DNA from: Corynespora cassiicola | Taxonomy: Eukaryota > Ascomycota > Dothideomycetes > Pleosporales > Corynesporascaceae | NCBI GenBank assembly: GCA_022059125.1 | Contig: JAEUWY010000001.1 | Coordinates: forward strand, 3,720,001-3,784,000 | Direction of reading: 5' to 3' | DNA: 64,000 bases | Shown here: positions 1-12,282 of the stretch, piece after piece | How the letters are laid out: every line of letters begins with the position of its first letter | Position numbering within the stretch: the first letter of the stretch is position 1 | Translations under genes and position numbers: made by a program | The notes under the pieces: model-generated | Databases searched by the model: none | Seen by the model: only the letters and a program-made list of their open reading frames with translations | Told to the model about the DNA's origin: nothing

Positions 1-800
1 AGTTGTTGATTTGTGTCTATCTATGCTCGCACCCGTGAGTTGTTTAAATATCAGATGAAACAAATGCTTCCCCCACAACCAAACGGCGGCATTAGTGATC
101 GCTACATGATTAGATTATTTAAGATCTAAATTCATGGTGGACCATGGTGGGTCATGGCATTCTAAGCGTAAAGTCCATGGGAACCAGTTTTCCGCAGGGC
201 CTGAATGCCAGGATTATGCAACGGTGGTTAGTCAAAGTCTATACCGTGGCCGAGGTTCCCAAAAGAGACGTCCGTCCTTGCGAGTCAGATTGAATGGAAC
301 AGCTAGGAATTGCACTCGGAGTCGGCCGATCACTAATCCGACTTTGTCTATGAGGTATAGTGATCAAGGACTGCATTGAGTTTAGCGCCGTTTGTGATTA
401 TCTAAACCGGTACCTTACGAAAGCGATTTAGTATACTCTGTCAGTCTCAGTCGTTTAGAAAGAGATTTTAATTTGATATTGGAACTGATAACCTATTTCT
501 GGTGAATACCATCGCAAGTCACATGTATTCACGATGCATTGATTGCTGTCGAGATGACGCGCGCTACGCTCGGGGTTATATCGGAGAATACGATAGCTCT
601 TTAGAACAGCCTTGTCCGCGATTAATAGATACCGGCCTTCTCAAGCCGCGCAATAGTACTTTATTGAATTATCTGTATGCATTTACCTTACATGCTATTC
701 TGAAATCTTAAAACACCCCAAACTATATTCTGGGGAGAGGGATATGAAGGCGTGCGAAGATTGTAGGCCCGAAGTTTCCCTTAGATATGACTTTCGATCT
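1..800. other. Left edge, no supported gene
   Basis: Only short open frames occur here (the longest is about 80 codons). None has recognisable protein content or splice sites joining it to another frame. The last part, next to 801, is probably the 3' untranslated and downstream region of the reductase gene on the minus strand. Confidence 0.5.
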
Positions 801-1726
801 CTAAAAAGTATGAATCTCACTTCTCTGGTACCCCAGTTGTTCCAGAATTCCTTTCTCTTTCCTTGACCCCACCAGACTAGCCTCCATAGGCGGTGGTCCG
901 CACACATAGACTGGACCTTCAGCCTTGTTCGCTCCCTGAATCTCCTGCAACAATTCTTTTGTCACATGTCCCTTTCTCCAAGGCGACTCTTGACCCGACC
1001 GACTGACTGTGTATTCAACCCGGAGCCTGTCTCCAAATTCTGCCCTGAATGCATCGAACTCCTTTTGAAGCAGAACGTCCTGGTCGGTATTTGCACCATA
1101 TATCAGCGTAATGGCTGTTTTGTCCTCTGGATTCCGCAAGATTCCCTGAGCGAGCTGGTAGATCGGCGTTATTCCTGCTCCACCAGCAATCAGAGTCACG
1201 TGGGGGGTACTATTGGGTACCCATTGGTGACTGCGAAGAGCCGCAGCGAAGAGAAGTTTGTCGCCTGGCTGGAGAGAGTGTAGATGTGTGCTTTGCTTTC
1301 CGTCAGGGTATTTTTTTACGAGAAATTCGAGAACTCCAGGTTCGTCTAGTGCACTGATTGGAGTGTATGGTCGTGCGACTGGCGTCCACCTTCCTTTGGG
1401 CCATGACATGGTGAGGACCGCAGCTGAAACCTCATTAGCCGAATTCGGATTGGGACTCTGGAGAGAGGCATACATGATAGAGATAATCCACTGATATCAT
1501 CTTCATTCGAAAACTTGAATCGCAGGCGCTTGGTATTGTGATTCACATCTTCGGAGCTCTCAAGTGGTAAAGAGACAAATGCAGGGCCTCGGCCAAAAAC
1601 TCTCTGGGGCGCCTTGGAATCTGCGTGGACATTTCGGTTCAGAAAAGTGTACGTCAGGCCTGTCGCAACACCGCCTACAGCAACAGTCGCCATAACGGGC
1701 CGCACTCGTTGGATTGGGAATGCCAT
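801..1726 (-). CDS. MCR1: Mitochondrial NADH-cytochrome b5 reductase (MCR1 type), two exons
   Basis: Flavoprotein that passes electrons from NADH to cytochrome b5 or other acceptors at the mitochondrial membrane. The model is complement(801..1423, 1474..1726), 291 aa. The 50-nt intron has donor GTATGC and acceptor TTCAG, phase 1, and removing it restores the family stretch GLSLSSAVLTMSWPKG. Seen in the protein: an N-terminal hydrophobic segment (about residues 10-28), the FAD-binding motif RPYTPIS, the GGAGITP nucleotide-binding loop, the CGPPPM motif near the C-terminus, and a final -HTF where the family usually has an aromatic end. It is slightly shorter than the usual 320 residues, and the stretch after CGPPPM differs from common MCR1 proteins. 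The start has a good context directly before the hydrophobic segment. Mitochondrial outer-membrane or intermembrane-space location is family knowledge. Alternative: another cytochrome b5 reductase paralog. Confidence 0.85.
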
Positions 1727-4218
1727 GATGATGCCTCTAAACTCTCGGACTGTAAATCAAACGATGTGATGTTTAAAATGAAAGGGTTGAGTAGCAAGGT
1801 TAAAAGGTGCTTTTCTATGCAGAGGCATCGCTATTTAACTACTCACCGCCTATGAATAGACCAACGGAATAGGAAGGCCACCGACGCTATCGGTGTTCTG
1901 AGATGAAATATCACCCGACATTGATTCGCTACCGGTGACTCAAAGCTCCGATGTACGAAGGACTGCTCAGCCTCACGATCCGGCTAAGCCATTGCACCCA
2001 ATCACAAACACTCATTCTGCTTATGTAATATCTCATCCCAGCAAAGTCGGAACTTCACGAAAAGAAAAAATCAGTCACCTCTCGCTCAATTGGAAAAATC
2101 AATAGTGTACCGAGCGCTCCTGCTCCGCGATTCCTTTGGCCTGAAAAAATTCAGTTCAATCAATCAATCAACCAGGCACTGAGCGCCAATCCCTAAATGG
2201 CTCAAATCCAGACCCCTCTCTGAACCGCATATGGAGAACTTGATAACAGCAGAGGAGTATCCAATTGGAAATGCACAATGCCAGGCCACGAACAACTAGG
2301 GAGCTGAAGGATCTTCCTCAGCTCGTGAAGATGCGAATGTCATACAGTTCAGAGCCAAATCTCGCCGTATTGAGCAGTGCTGACACAAACCTGGCAGAGA
2401 GGCCATGAACCTCGGGCAAAAGGCCACGAAAGGTCGACGAAATATTATGCCGTCAATTGGTTGTTGGCTAAAACATTCTGAATATGTGTTTTGGATGAAT
2501 GGATGCGTACTTTCCGTCTGCGTCACAAGTCTTCGACACCAATAACAGAAGATTTCGGAATTCTCAGCTTCCAAGAAAGATGAGAATTCAGGACTACGTT
2601 TAGGTTCAGGATAGGAGATGGTCAAGGGTGCGGTATGTGCACATCGAGGATGGAATCGAGTGCCATGGCTCATGACCTGATGTGAACATTTCAAAAAATC
2701 TGTTACAAAGCAGAGTTTCCGAGTACAATTACCCTCCCTTCATCATGGCAATAACCCCTTTTCTGCCAAGTTATTTGGGCCATGTCCATTGATCAAGATG
2801 GGACGAGCTTGCTCCTGGCCGCCTCGGGTCATGCCCATTTCGGTATGGCTTATCTTGTATATTCATGACGTCATCGCCGTCCGTCCGTCTGATGTGGTTC
2901 TACCCTTTCTAAGGATTGCAGGCCCACAGAATCTTCCGTCCCTATGTAAGTAATGTATGGTATCTTCTCCGCATTCCAAGCCTTGCCCAAGACACGGCCA
3001 AGAGACGCAGCCAAGTGCAAGCAGCCGATTATGATGTCGAAGCTTCGTGGCCCTGGCTTCGCTCTCACTAAGCATGACAAGATCTCGCCGCCCACAACAA
3101 GAGTGAAACCCCGTGTCGAAGTGGACCACCTTGATGCTTGTATTGACCTCTTTTTCTGCCTTCAGAAAGCTATCGCGATCACCTGTGTGGTTTTGCGGGC
3201 TTCAACGCTTGGTGATCACCGTTGCATCGCAGCCGTTACAAAATAGCATTTCACTGTGCCACGGAATCGGAATCCGCCTTATTGATCGCGCATACCGGCT
3301 GCTGCACAGTTGTCGCGCCTCACAGGATTGTGACGGATGACGTCTATCGCTGATGCGGCCCGAGCGTCGCTTGGATCCATCGATCGGATGTTCAGTTGCA
3401 AGTCGCGATAGCAAACCAACACACGGCAAGGAAGACTTCCAAATAAAGCCACTAGAATACTAGAGGAGAGAAGCTGCGATACAGTCCCCTTTTCTGACCG
3501 AAGCCCTTTTTCAAGTCCCTAGGTATACCTCGAAGCTGCACCTCTGACTTCAGCCTGATGTGGAGTTGCGAAAACCGCTCAAGAAATTCAAGCACGGAAT
3601 AAGGCGTTCCAACCCCAGCTTTTCTCTGCTAAGTCTCCCGCACTGGTTTTCTTGGCTCGAAGATCATCCAACAGCCCCCGTTGTCAGCCTTCACGTCATG
3701 CTTTCATATTGTCTTCTGACATCATCGCCCTCGGCTCTGCTTCTCTCCCTCTGAACATTCAGCATACCGTACGTACTTACTGCAAGCTCTTGTTCATGAA
3801 GGAAAGTGAATCGCATCTTGCAATCTCGATATTTCAAAACCGCTAATGAAGTGTAAAAACCAAATCGTGGGTTGCGGAGAGTCTTAGCTGAGATCACGAT
3901 GCAGCTAAGCATAGCCGCTTTTAGCAACAAGCTGCTAATCCCAAGGCTTGGGGCAGCCTTGGGAACGGAACGGTGGGCCTAAATGTCTGTCCGGTAGGCA
4001 CAGCAAGGGGTCACCCTGAACGTCAGTGGCTGGTAAATACTTATCTATGAATGCCCCGCCTGCGTCTCCAGACACGTCCACATTCTGACATCTCGGGCGT
4101 GGAGGCTCTACTTCTTAGTGAGATTTCCCAAACGGACCAGTTACCCAAGTGAACCTCTATCTGGCTCGTAGCTAACCCGGTAAGAAGGGTCTGACTACCT
4201 TCCATAACGTTACACGCC
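1727..4218. other. Intergenic region, no supported gene
   Basis: About 2.5 kb between the reductase (minus) and the transporter (plus), so it should carry both promoters. Open frames on either strand (for example 2296-2694 minus and 2863-3129 minus) are short, have no family resemblance and do not extend by plausible splicing. No repeat or mobile element was recognised by eye. Confidence 0.5.
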
Positions 4219-6387
4219 ATGTCTGCCCCAACGGGTATTGAGCCGGTGGAGAAGCGGGACAATTCTCCCGACTCCCACATTGAAGATAGATCCCACAAAG
4301 GCCGCGATTCCATTGGAGCCAGCACAGCCCACCGCCCCTCAGTCGCACAATCAGCCGCCGAACGAGCGCGTCGAAACATCAACGCCAAACTCGCAAACCC
4401 TCTACAGGGCTACAATTATGATGAGTTGCGCAAGATGGGTCGAGCCTATGCCTACGAACATGCTCTAGCCGAGAAAGAAGATGTGAGAGCAATGGAGATC
4501 GGTGCATGTTTGGCAAGAAACCCCGAAGACTTGTCACGCGCCAAAGAACTCGGCATTACCGACGAGGAGTATGCGGTTCTCGACAAGGAAAGCACGCATA
4601 GATGGTCACAGCCATTTACCTTGTACCTTGTAATTGTTTTGTGCTCGGTATGTGCTGCCGTCCAGGGCATGGGTAAGTTCTAATTCGCTGGTTCTTTGAA
4701 GCCTTGCTGACATCACGCCAGATGAAACCGTTGTGAACGGAGCGCAGATTTTCTTCCTGGGCCAATTTGGCATCGGTGGCACTGATTCGCGATCAACCTG
4801 GCTCACCGGTCTAACAAACGGTGCTCCGTACATGTGCTGTGCATTCATTGGATGTTGGCTTACCACACCGTTCAACAACTGGTTTGGGCGACGAGGGACT
4901 ATATTCATTACCTGTCTATTCAGTGCCATCGCCTGCTTCTGGCAGGGCTTTGTCAATGTGAGAAGCATGACTCCACATGCCATCAACCATAGCACTAATG
5001 GATACAGACATGGTGGCACATGTTTGTCGCCCGGTTCGCTCTCGGATTCGGTATCGGTCCGAAGTCAGCTACCGTCCCCATCTATGCCGCCGAATGCACA
5101 CCTCCCGCTATTCGCGGTGCTTTGGTCATGCAATGGCAGATGTGTAAGGAAATAACATAGAAATCTTTTAGCTTTCAGCTAATTATCCACTAGGGACTGC
5201 ATTTGGCATCATGGTTGGTTACGCTTCCGATCTCGCCTTCTACGGTGTCCCAGACCCGCCAAATATCACTGGACTCAACTGGCGTATCATGATGGCATCT
5301 GCCATGTTCCCTGCTGTAATCGTGTGTCTATTCGTTTTCATGTGTCCCGAGTCTCCTCGCTGGTACATGAGCAAGGGCCGACACGCATCAGCCTACGATG
5401 CCATGACCAGGCTCCGGTACAATAAGATCCAAGCTGCTCGGGACATCTTCTACATGGCCGAGCTTCTAAAGGCTGAGGACAACATGAAGATTGGTCAAAG
5501 CAAAGTCAAAGAGCTCTTTACCGTCCCTAGGAATCGACGTGCGATGCTGGCCAGTGAAATTGTCATGTTTATGCAGCAGGCAAGTTCCCATCCCCATATA
5601 TCTTGCCACTTCTGACCGATCTTTAGTTCTGTGGTGTCAACGTCATCGCGTACTACAGCTCCTCCATCTTCAAAGACTCTGGCTTCAACAACCTATCCGC
5701 CCTAGCTGCATCGCTCGGCTTCGGCGTCATCAACTTCCTCTTCGCTATCCCCGCCGTCTACACAATCGACACATTCGGTCGTCGCAACCTACTGCTCACC
5801 ACTTTCCCACTTATGAGCATCTTCCTACTCTTCACTGGATTCTCCTTCTACATTCCCGAAGGCCAAACTGCGCGAGTCGCATGTATCGCCCTCGGCATAT
5901 ACCTCTTCGGAATCGTGTACTCGCCTGGCGAAGGTCCGGTGCCGTTCACGTACTCGGCTGAAGCATACCCGCTCTATGTGCGAACAATTGGAATGTCGCT
6001 CGCCACTGCAACCACATGGTTCTTCAATTTTGTGCTTTCAATCACGTGGCCATCGCTTCTCACAGCTTTCAAGCCTCAGGGCGCGTTTGGATGGTATGCT
6101 GCGTGGAACATTGTAGGATGGATCCTGGTTTTGCTATTCCTTCCGGTAAGTCAGCGATTCCTTCATCATGCAATAGTACTGATGGGAGATAGGAAACGAA
6201 AGGAAAGACCCTCGAGGAGCTCGATCAGATCTTCTCTGTGCCAACGCATATTCATGCTGCCTATGGTCTCCGACAGGTGCCATATTTCTTTAATCGATAT
6301 TTGTTCCGTCGCAAGGTCCAGCCTGAAAGATTGTATGAAAGGGATGACCAAAATAATGCGGATCTGGAGGGCATGCATGTTATTTGA
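4219..6387 (+). CDS. MFS sugar/polyol transporter with long N-terminal tail, six exons
   Basis: Twelve-helix sugar porter of the plasma membrane, probably a proton symporter. Model: join(4219..4672, 4722..4957, 5008..5143, 5194..5579, 5627..6145, 6193..6387), 641 aa. All junctions keep phase. The fourth intron (5580-5626) begins with GC instead of GT; splicing there gives the expected FMQQ-FCGVN junction. Family marks seen: FGRRGTIF after helix 2, ARFALGFGIG, PESPRWYMSKGR before the central loop, DTFGRRNLL, and the C-terminal signature P-ETKGKTLEELD, which is split by the last intron. The cytosolic N-terminus before the first helix (about 135 residues) is far longer than in hexose transporters. 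Such a tail is known from fungal porters annotated as inositol or polyol transporters, so inositol is possible given the MIOX cluster 15 kb away. The substrate is inference. Confidence 0.88.
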
Positions 6388-6643
6388 TGTAATCGATTCT
6401 TGATGATGTTGTGATGGGTTATGGTACAACAGGATAATTAGTTATGAGATACCCACTGTTTCGTTCGTTCACAGGGAGCGTAGGGTTTTCTTGGGGGGAT
6501 TTTGGGGGGATTTTGGTCTCATTGATGTACACAATACTATAATGATTTGATGAATAGCGTATCAATTGGAAATGCAACGAGGTAAACCAAAACGTAGTCT
6601 TATCAGTGCAGGAAGCCTCGAATAAAAATGAAAAAAGTATCGA

Positions 6644-9202
6644 TCAGACCTCATCCCATGTTGGCATATCTTTGGGCGGCTCAGTACCCTTCAACTTCCT
6701 CCACAGAAACTGCTTTGATTTCTTCCAAGCATATGGGTTGTTTGCTCCCACGCCATGCCCACCACCTGGCATGAAAAGAAAGTCATAGTCCTTCTCTGCA
6801 ATGTTAAGCGCATTTACAACCTGCGAAGTACTGGCTGGATCCACATTATCATCCAGCTCCCCAACAATGAGCATAAGGCTGCCCTCCAATTTAGCTGCAT
6901 TCACAGTGTTAGAGCTTTCCTCGTAGCTCTTGTCGACAGGCCACCCCATAAATAGCTCATTCCACCAAAGCTTGTCTATACGATTGTCATGACATCCAGA
7001 GTCTGCAACAGCAACGCTATAAAAGTCGTTGTGAAAGAGAAGAGCACCCATGGCGTTCTGTCCACCGGCGGAGGTACCGATTACACCAACTCGACTAATA
7101 TCCATCCAAGGGCGTGTCGAAGCAGCAGCCTTCATCCAAGCAACACGATCTGGGAATCCCGCATCTTTAAGGTTCTTCCAGCAGACATCGTGGAACGCCT
7201 TAGAACGCCAATTGGTGCCCATGCCGTCCAGGATAACAACAACGAAGCCCAAGTCGACGATCTCCTGGGCCTGGGCGAACCTAACAAACTCTTTTGGTAC
7301 ATTGAAGCCTTGGGGTCCAGCGTAGATCATCTCGACGACAGGGTATTTGGTGCTGTTATCCATATCCTTGGGTCGGAGAATTAAGCCGTATATCGACGTA
7401 GAATTGTCTCGGCCAGGGGCGACAAAGCGCTCAGGCATTGGCCCTCTCAACCAGTCAGGACTCGCTTCGTCGACGATATCGCCAATCGCTTCTCCAGTCT
7501 GGGCGTTTCGCGTGACTGTTCTTGGGACCATGTCGATGCGAGACCAAGTGTCGGTGAACGTTGTACGGTCCGGGCTGAAGGACCAGCTGTGGGTACCGTC
7601 ACCTTCTGTAAGGACCGTAAAGCCTGTACCGTCAAAGTTTACCCGCGCAAGGTGGGCATAGTATGGGTCTTGGCCAGGCACAACACCAAACACTCTGATC
7701 CAAATCTGTCGTGCCTCCTCATCGACGTAATCTACCTGTTGCACAACCCATTCTCCCTTGGTGATTTGGTTCTTGAGCTTGCCGCTGTTCAGGTCGTACA
7801 GGTAGAGATGGTTCCATCCATCACGTTCGCTAGCCCATATCAATTCACTCGAATTGGGAGCGCGAACCTCTCTATAGTAAAACTTCCCCGCATAGTCGAT
7901 GAAGGTCTTGCTTGTCTCTTCCACAAGTGCGCGCACATGACCTTGGGTGCTCATGCCGATCACACGCAAGATCTGATGCCCTCTCTGATTGAATCCAAAG
8001 CGGAACTCTGTGCTTTCGGCATTCCATCCACCGTTATCCATATCGATGTTGTATGGGTTTTGGAAGAGTGTATCGTCGGTAGGAACTTCCTGCTTGGTTG
8101 TCAAGTCAAACATACGCGGTCGCCAAATTATCGATCTGTCGCCAGGCTTCTCGTATAGCAGCTCTTTCAAGCGGGGCTGGAGTTGATCCTCGGGGCTCGA
8201 CTCTACCATGTAGATGACACGATCTTCACCCTGCGTAGACTGTACGGCGATGACAAACTTGTTGTCTGGAGAGAACCATGTTTGGTCCGCGAATCCGCTG
8301 CCCGGGGCTCCTGTCGTTGATAGTTGAGTCTCTCTCCCGTCTTCCTCACGGAACCAGACATTGTTGTCTCTTAAGAAAATACCGGGGCCGTCGACGGTTA
8401 CGTTCGTTTGCCGCTTATTAATGCGATTCAAAGTCCTAGGTAGAGGCCTGGCGGGAGAAATTTTATCTTTAATCACAGCGATCTTCTCTTCAGATGCTGC
8501 CGCAAAGCTGGCAATAGCCTCACCATTTCCATCTGTTACTCGCCAGACATGACCTTCGTAGGTCTCCTGCGTGGCTGTACTTCCGGCAGCGATATCATGG
8601 TAGTGCTTCTCCCGACCGAATGCATCAACCCAAAATATGGAAACCGGTGTGTTCTTTTTGTTGATAAACTTAATATTAGTAGGTGCCGAGTGCTTGACTG
8701 GGGGGCGCTCTTGTGCCAATGGCTTCAAAGTCTCGCCATCGATTCCGTCGTCAATCTCGCCATTGAATACTTCCAAAGTACCATCTTGTGTCCATTTCCA
8801 GTTTTTGTCTCCAGCATGGAACTTGATAGTCGTGCAATTTTCGGTCGCGTCGATCGAGGTGAACGGAAGGTTGGCAGCCGTGGCTTTGACTCCCTGCTGC
8901 CTCAGTGCACTGGCCACCCCTTCGTGGTCGAACGCAGGCCGACGCACGCCTTGATTAGGGTCAACATAAACATACGAGTGGTCTCCCTGTGCATTGCTCC
9001 TTTTGAACCAAAATGAATTACTGCGCGATATCCAGTGCGGTCGTACTGCTGCTGCTTGCGTATCTGCATATCGATTTTCCAGTGAAGGATGAGAGGTGCG
9101 CCCAAAGGCAGAGAAATCCTGCGATGCGGAAACTTGAGCCGTGATAATAGAAAATAGGAGAAAAAGTGCACATGACTGCACATAAAGAACGTATCCTCCC
9201 AT
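6644..9202 (-). CDS. Secreted S9 family dipeptidyl/prolyl peptidase
   Basis: Single-exon gene, 852 aa. It begins with a hydrophobic signal peptide (about residues 5-23, ending near ITAQVSA). An N-terminal beta-propeller region of the DPP IV N-terminal type follows (about 100-600, with RSIIWRPRMFDLTTK and FSPDRTTF-like blades), then an alpha/beta-hydrolase catalytic domain (about 610-835). The catalytic triad is visible: Ser711 in GTSAGGQ, Asp about 784-785 in GELDDNVDP, and His816 in GGGHGV. The predicted role is extracellular removal of dipeptides, or cleavage after proline, during protein use. A C-terminal anchor is not obvious. The start was chosen because the signal peptide begins at this methionine. 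DPP IV, DPP V or a prolyl oligopeptidase-like enzyme cannot be separated by eye. Confidence 0.88.
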   Translation of the reverse strand: MGGYVLYVQSCALFLLFSIITAQVSASQDFSAFGRTSHPSLENRYADTQAAAVRPHWISRSNSFWFKRSNAQGDHSYVYVDPNQGVRRPAFDHEGVASALRQQGVKATAANLPFTSIDATENCTTIKFHAGDKNWKWTQDGTLEVFNGEIDDGIDGETLKPLAQERPPVKHSAPTNIKFINKKNTPVSIFWVDAFGREKHYHDIAAGSTATQETYEGHVWRVTDGNGEAIASFAAASEEKIAVIKDKISPARPLPRTLNRINKRQTNVTVDGPGIFLRDNNVWFREEDGRETQLSTTGAPGSGFADQTWFSPDNKFVIAVQSTQGEDRVIYMVESSPEDQLQPRLKELLYEKPGDRSIIWRPRMFDLTTKQEVPTDDTLFQNPYNIDMDNGGWNAESTEFRFGFNQRGHQILRVIGMSTQGHVRALVEETSKTFIDYAGKFYYREVRAPNSSELIWASERDGWNHLYLYDLNSGKLKNQITKGEWVVQQVDYVDEEARQIWIRVFGVVPGQDPYYAHLARVNFDGTGFTVLTEGDGTHSWSFSPDRTTFTDTWSRIDMVPRTVTRNAQTGEAIGDIVDEASPDWLRGPMPERFVAPGRDNSTSIYGLILRPKDMDNSTKYPVVEMIYAGPQGFNVPKEFVRFAQAQEIVDLGFVVVILDGMGTNWRSKAFHDVCWKNLKDAGFPDRVAWMKAAASTRPWMDISRVGVIGTSAGGQNAMGALLFHNDFYSVAVADSGCHDNRIDKLWWNELFMGWPVDKSYEESSNTVNAAKLEGSLMLIVGELDDNVDPASTSQVVNALNIAEKDYDFLFMPGGGHGVGANNPYAWKKSKQFLWRKLKGTEPPKDMPTWDEV

Positions 9203-12200
9203 GATTAGATGTACTTGTGCATGTGTAGGTGCCGGCGTGGCTCAGTGCACTAATACCAAAAAGGCAAAACAGCACGTGACCGAGTCAGATGCTGACTATC
9301 GGCACAAATTACTACAAGAAAGTAAGAAAAGTTAACGAAAGTGGAGCCTGAAGATTTTAGGGGCCAAGCGCAAGTATTTAAGCTGTAGCGGATGTCCGGG
9401 GATGAGGGGAGTTACTCGGGCCCGACTCCTGAATTTAAATAGGGCCTTTTCCAAGCAAGCCCAGGCCGATGATTAGTTAAACAAAGGTCTGGCGTGAGCG
9501 AAATTTGTCCGGCCATGAATGTCTTCGACATGATAGTAGTAGGTCGCTAAACCCTAGTTCGAACAGAAATCTATCGCGGGAAGTCATGTTCAGCATGCCG
9601 CCGGCAAGAGGCGGACAAGACTAAACGCCCTAAAACTCAACATTACACATACTTACTGCTTTTAGATCTATCGTAAGAGCATGTATTAGGACTCGTCGAT
9701 GTATTTCAAAACCCGAAGACTATTTTGAAATGAGACTTCACCTTTAAGTGCGATCGAGTGTGTTCTTCAACGAAGACTCGACTGAAAAGTACAGGTCTCA
9801 TATGCTTGTTCATGGCAATATTCGCACCGATAACATCACAGACAGGAGGAACAAGCTCTTTCTGAAGATGAGATTAACAATACGCATAAAGCTAGTGATG
9901 CCGTCGGAAGTCAATATGACAGCAGGTCCGCATACTGTTCCCTTTGTCCATTTGCACCGGTTTTCTCGGTCGAAGTTAGTTGCCGACAGCTCAATCACAC
10001 CCTCTCCATAGCCGAGGTTGGGTTGAGATTGCAGCATCCCAAAAATCTCATGAGATATCCATTCAAACTTCAAAATCTGTTAAACTACTGCCTTTTACCC
10101 AAATATAGCACAAGATGCTGCTTATCGGCGTTGTTGCTCTTTACTATTAATTAATCTCCCGGACAAAGCGGACTCGATGTATATTTCGTTATCTATGCCT
10201 TGCATGCAGCCAGAAAACATTTTAATGAATGAAAACATTAGATTGAGACGAGACTAGCGGCTAACCAATCATTGTAATGAAAGATGACCCTGTCGCACTC
10301 CTTAGCCTCGCTCTTATCTCGCTTCTTCTCCATGCGCGTAAGTTCCCCGCAAAGTGTTTTGGCTGCACGAATCAAAACAAAACATAGACACACAAAAAAT
10401 GCAGGTAAGATGGATCGGATGATCATGACGGCATTGAGGGAAGCATAGAGTTGCGATATCCGAGCCAGGCCGCGTGTTCGCATCACTGCACGCTTAGCCT
10501 AAATTATCCGTAGTAGGGAATTGATAAATGGGCATGTTTATTTATATAAGAAGAACAATAAGAGGTCTTTATCTTCAGGTGCGGTTTGCTGCATAGCTCA
10601 TCGATGATTTTTCTACATCGTACTTGCCTTAATTAAGATCATCAATCAAGCAAAACATCAAGTAGGAATGCTAAAGTGGCTAAAATCAACATAAGATCAC
10701 TTTTTTAACACGCATGTCACCTTCAGGTAAAGACTTCAGAAATTCATTTTGAGTCTAACTAACACACAAAGTATATTATATTCACAGCTGCCGAGTTATG
10801 GCTCCGAAGCTCCCTGGGCCACAACAACCCTTTGATGGCGGACACAAAGAATGATCGGATATTAATCTAGAGAAGTCAATAAATATGGGTGGCTTTTTGC
10901 GTTCCATGTAAATTGTTAGGTAATGGAACGTCTTGGTGTCCATACCAACTCTTAGATTGAAAATTTTGTAACTTAACCACATATTAACTAAAACAGACAA
11001 AAAAAAAGCATTGCCTTCTATGCCGATTTTTTTTTTCTTCACATTTTTCAAATAGATAGTATCAGTTACGTGAAGATATAGGCGAGTAGATTGTCTTATC
11101 GTCGCCGATAAGTCATGTGCACATTCGTGATCAGGGCTTCGTGTTCGTCTTACTCGCAGCATAACAGCAGACCTTCCACGTGGACATCGTAGTCTGCCAA
11201 TCACATACATAGAAAAGACTCTAGTCCAGTGAGAATTCATTCCAAACAGATCATTTTTCCAGCAAAGGTGGTGCCGAGCTGTCATGATTCGTCCGCTAGC
11301 CTTGTTTCTGTCAGTCGTGCATAAAGCCCCCGCCTCTTAACACAGAAGGATTCACACAATAAGGAGGTTTTGGAACTTCAAGAAAAGACAAAAGGGGAAC
11401 CAATGTGCAGCTCAATTTCGAAGTCTTTGCAAGTTACCTTATCAATTACCGTCTACCTGACTGAGCTGATTTGCATTCAGTAATATTTCAAGGCCGAAAT
11501 CTCTCACCACAAGATATCCTTTTTTTAAAAAAGAAAATAGAGCAACTTCTTTCTAGACTGTCTGTTTGTAAGCGATTTCAAAATTTTCAAATAAGAATAA
11601 AGCTGATTGACGACACAGACTCTTGTTACTGTCACCAACTTATCGACGGGCCGTATGTCACCTAAGGGGCCATTGAATACAGGGGAGTGTAGGGATGGCG
11701 GATAAATTGTACAGAGTCTGTTAGAAGTACGGGCTTATGACAGACCAGTCAATTCAGCGCAAAAACTCTTCTTCCATTGCTACAATCGAGAAATTTCTAT
11801 TGCAAGACTACAATGGCCATAATGAGAAGTAGTTAGTAGCATCCTACCTCGTAATAGTTACAGGGCACAGTTTGATTGAAGATAAACTTCTAAGTCATTA
11901 CATTCGTAAAGAGGTTCGATAAATAAGCTAATGATAACTATTATATAAGTCTAGCTATATGTGACGTAATTTAAACTTTCGAAGAGTTAAAAGCGCTATA
12001 CAGGCAACTTTGACTGCGGGATCAAGGATTTTTCACATGTATAACCAAATGTGAGTTGTATATATACGCAGGTAAACTAGGTTTGCATTCATTCAAATGT
12101 TCATGCGTTCTCGCTTCCCAGTCTGTCTAAAAGTTTCAACGTGATGCTTGTTCTACAAATTCATACAGCGCCACGACAGATAGTTGGGTCGACAACTATT

Positions 12201-12282
12201 AGCTCTGTGCTCTAGGTTGGTGGGTTGTGGATCTAAAAGTATACCACCAGCTAGATACCGAAACAAGTGAGCTGAGTAGACG
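9203..12282. other. AT-rich gene-poor interval
   Basis: Three kilobases without a convincing coding region. Scattered open frames (9748-10011 plus, 10782-11285 minus, 11471-11665 plus) have no family resemblance. The stretch 10,500-12,100 is visibly AT-rich with homopolymer runs (for example T9 near 11030). It could be an old, mutated repeat, but no terminal repeat or transposase remnant could be identified by eye. Confidence 0.45.

Noticed and set aside
2296..2694. 132-codon minus-strand frame between reductase and transporter
   Set aside because: No conserved motif, no plausible splice extension, and codon content is not protein-like.
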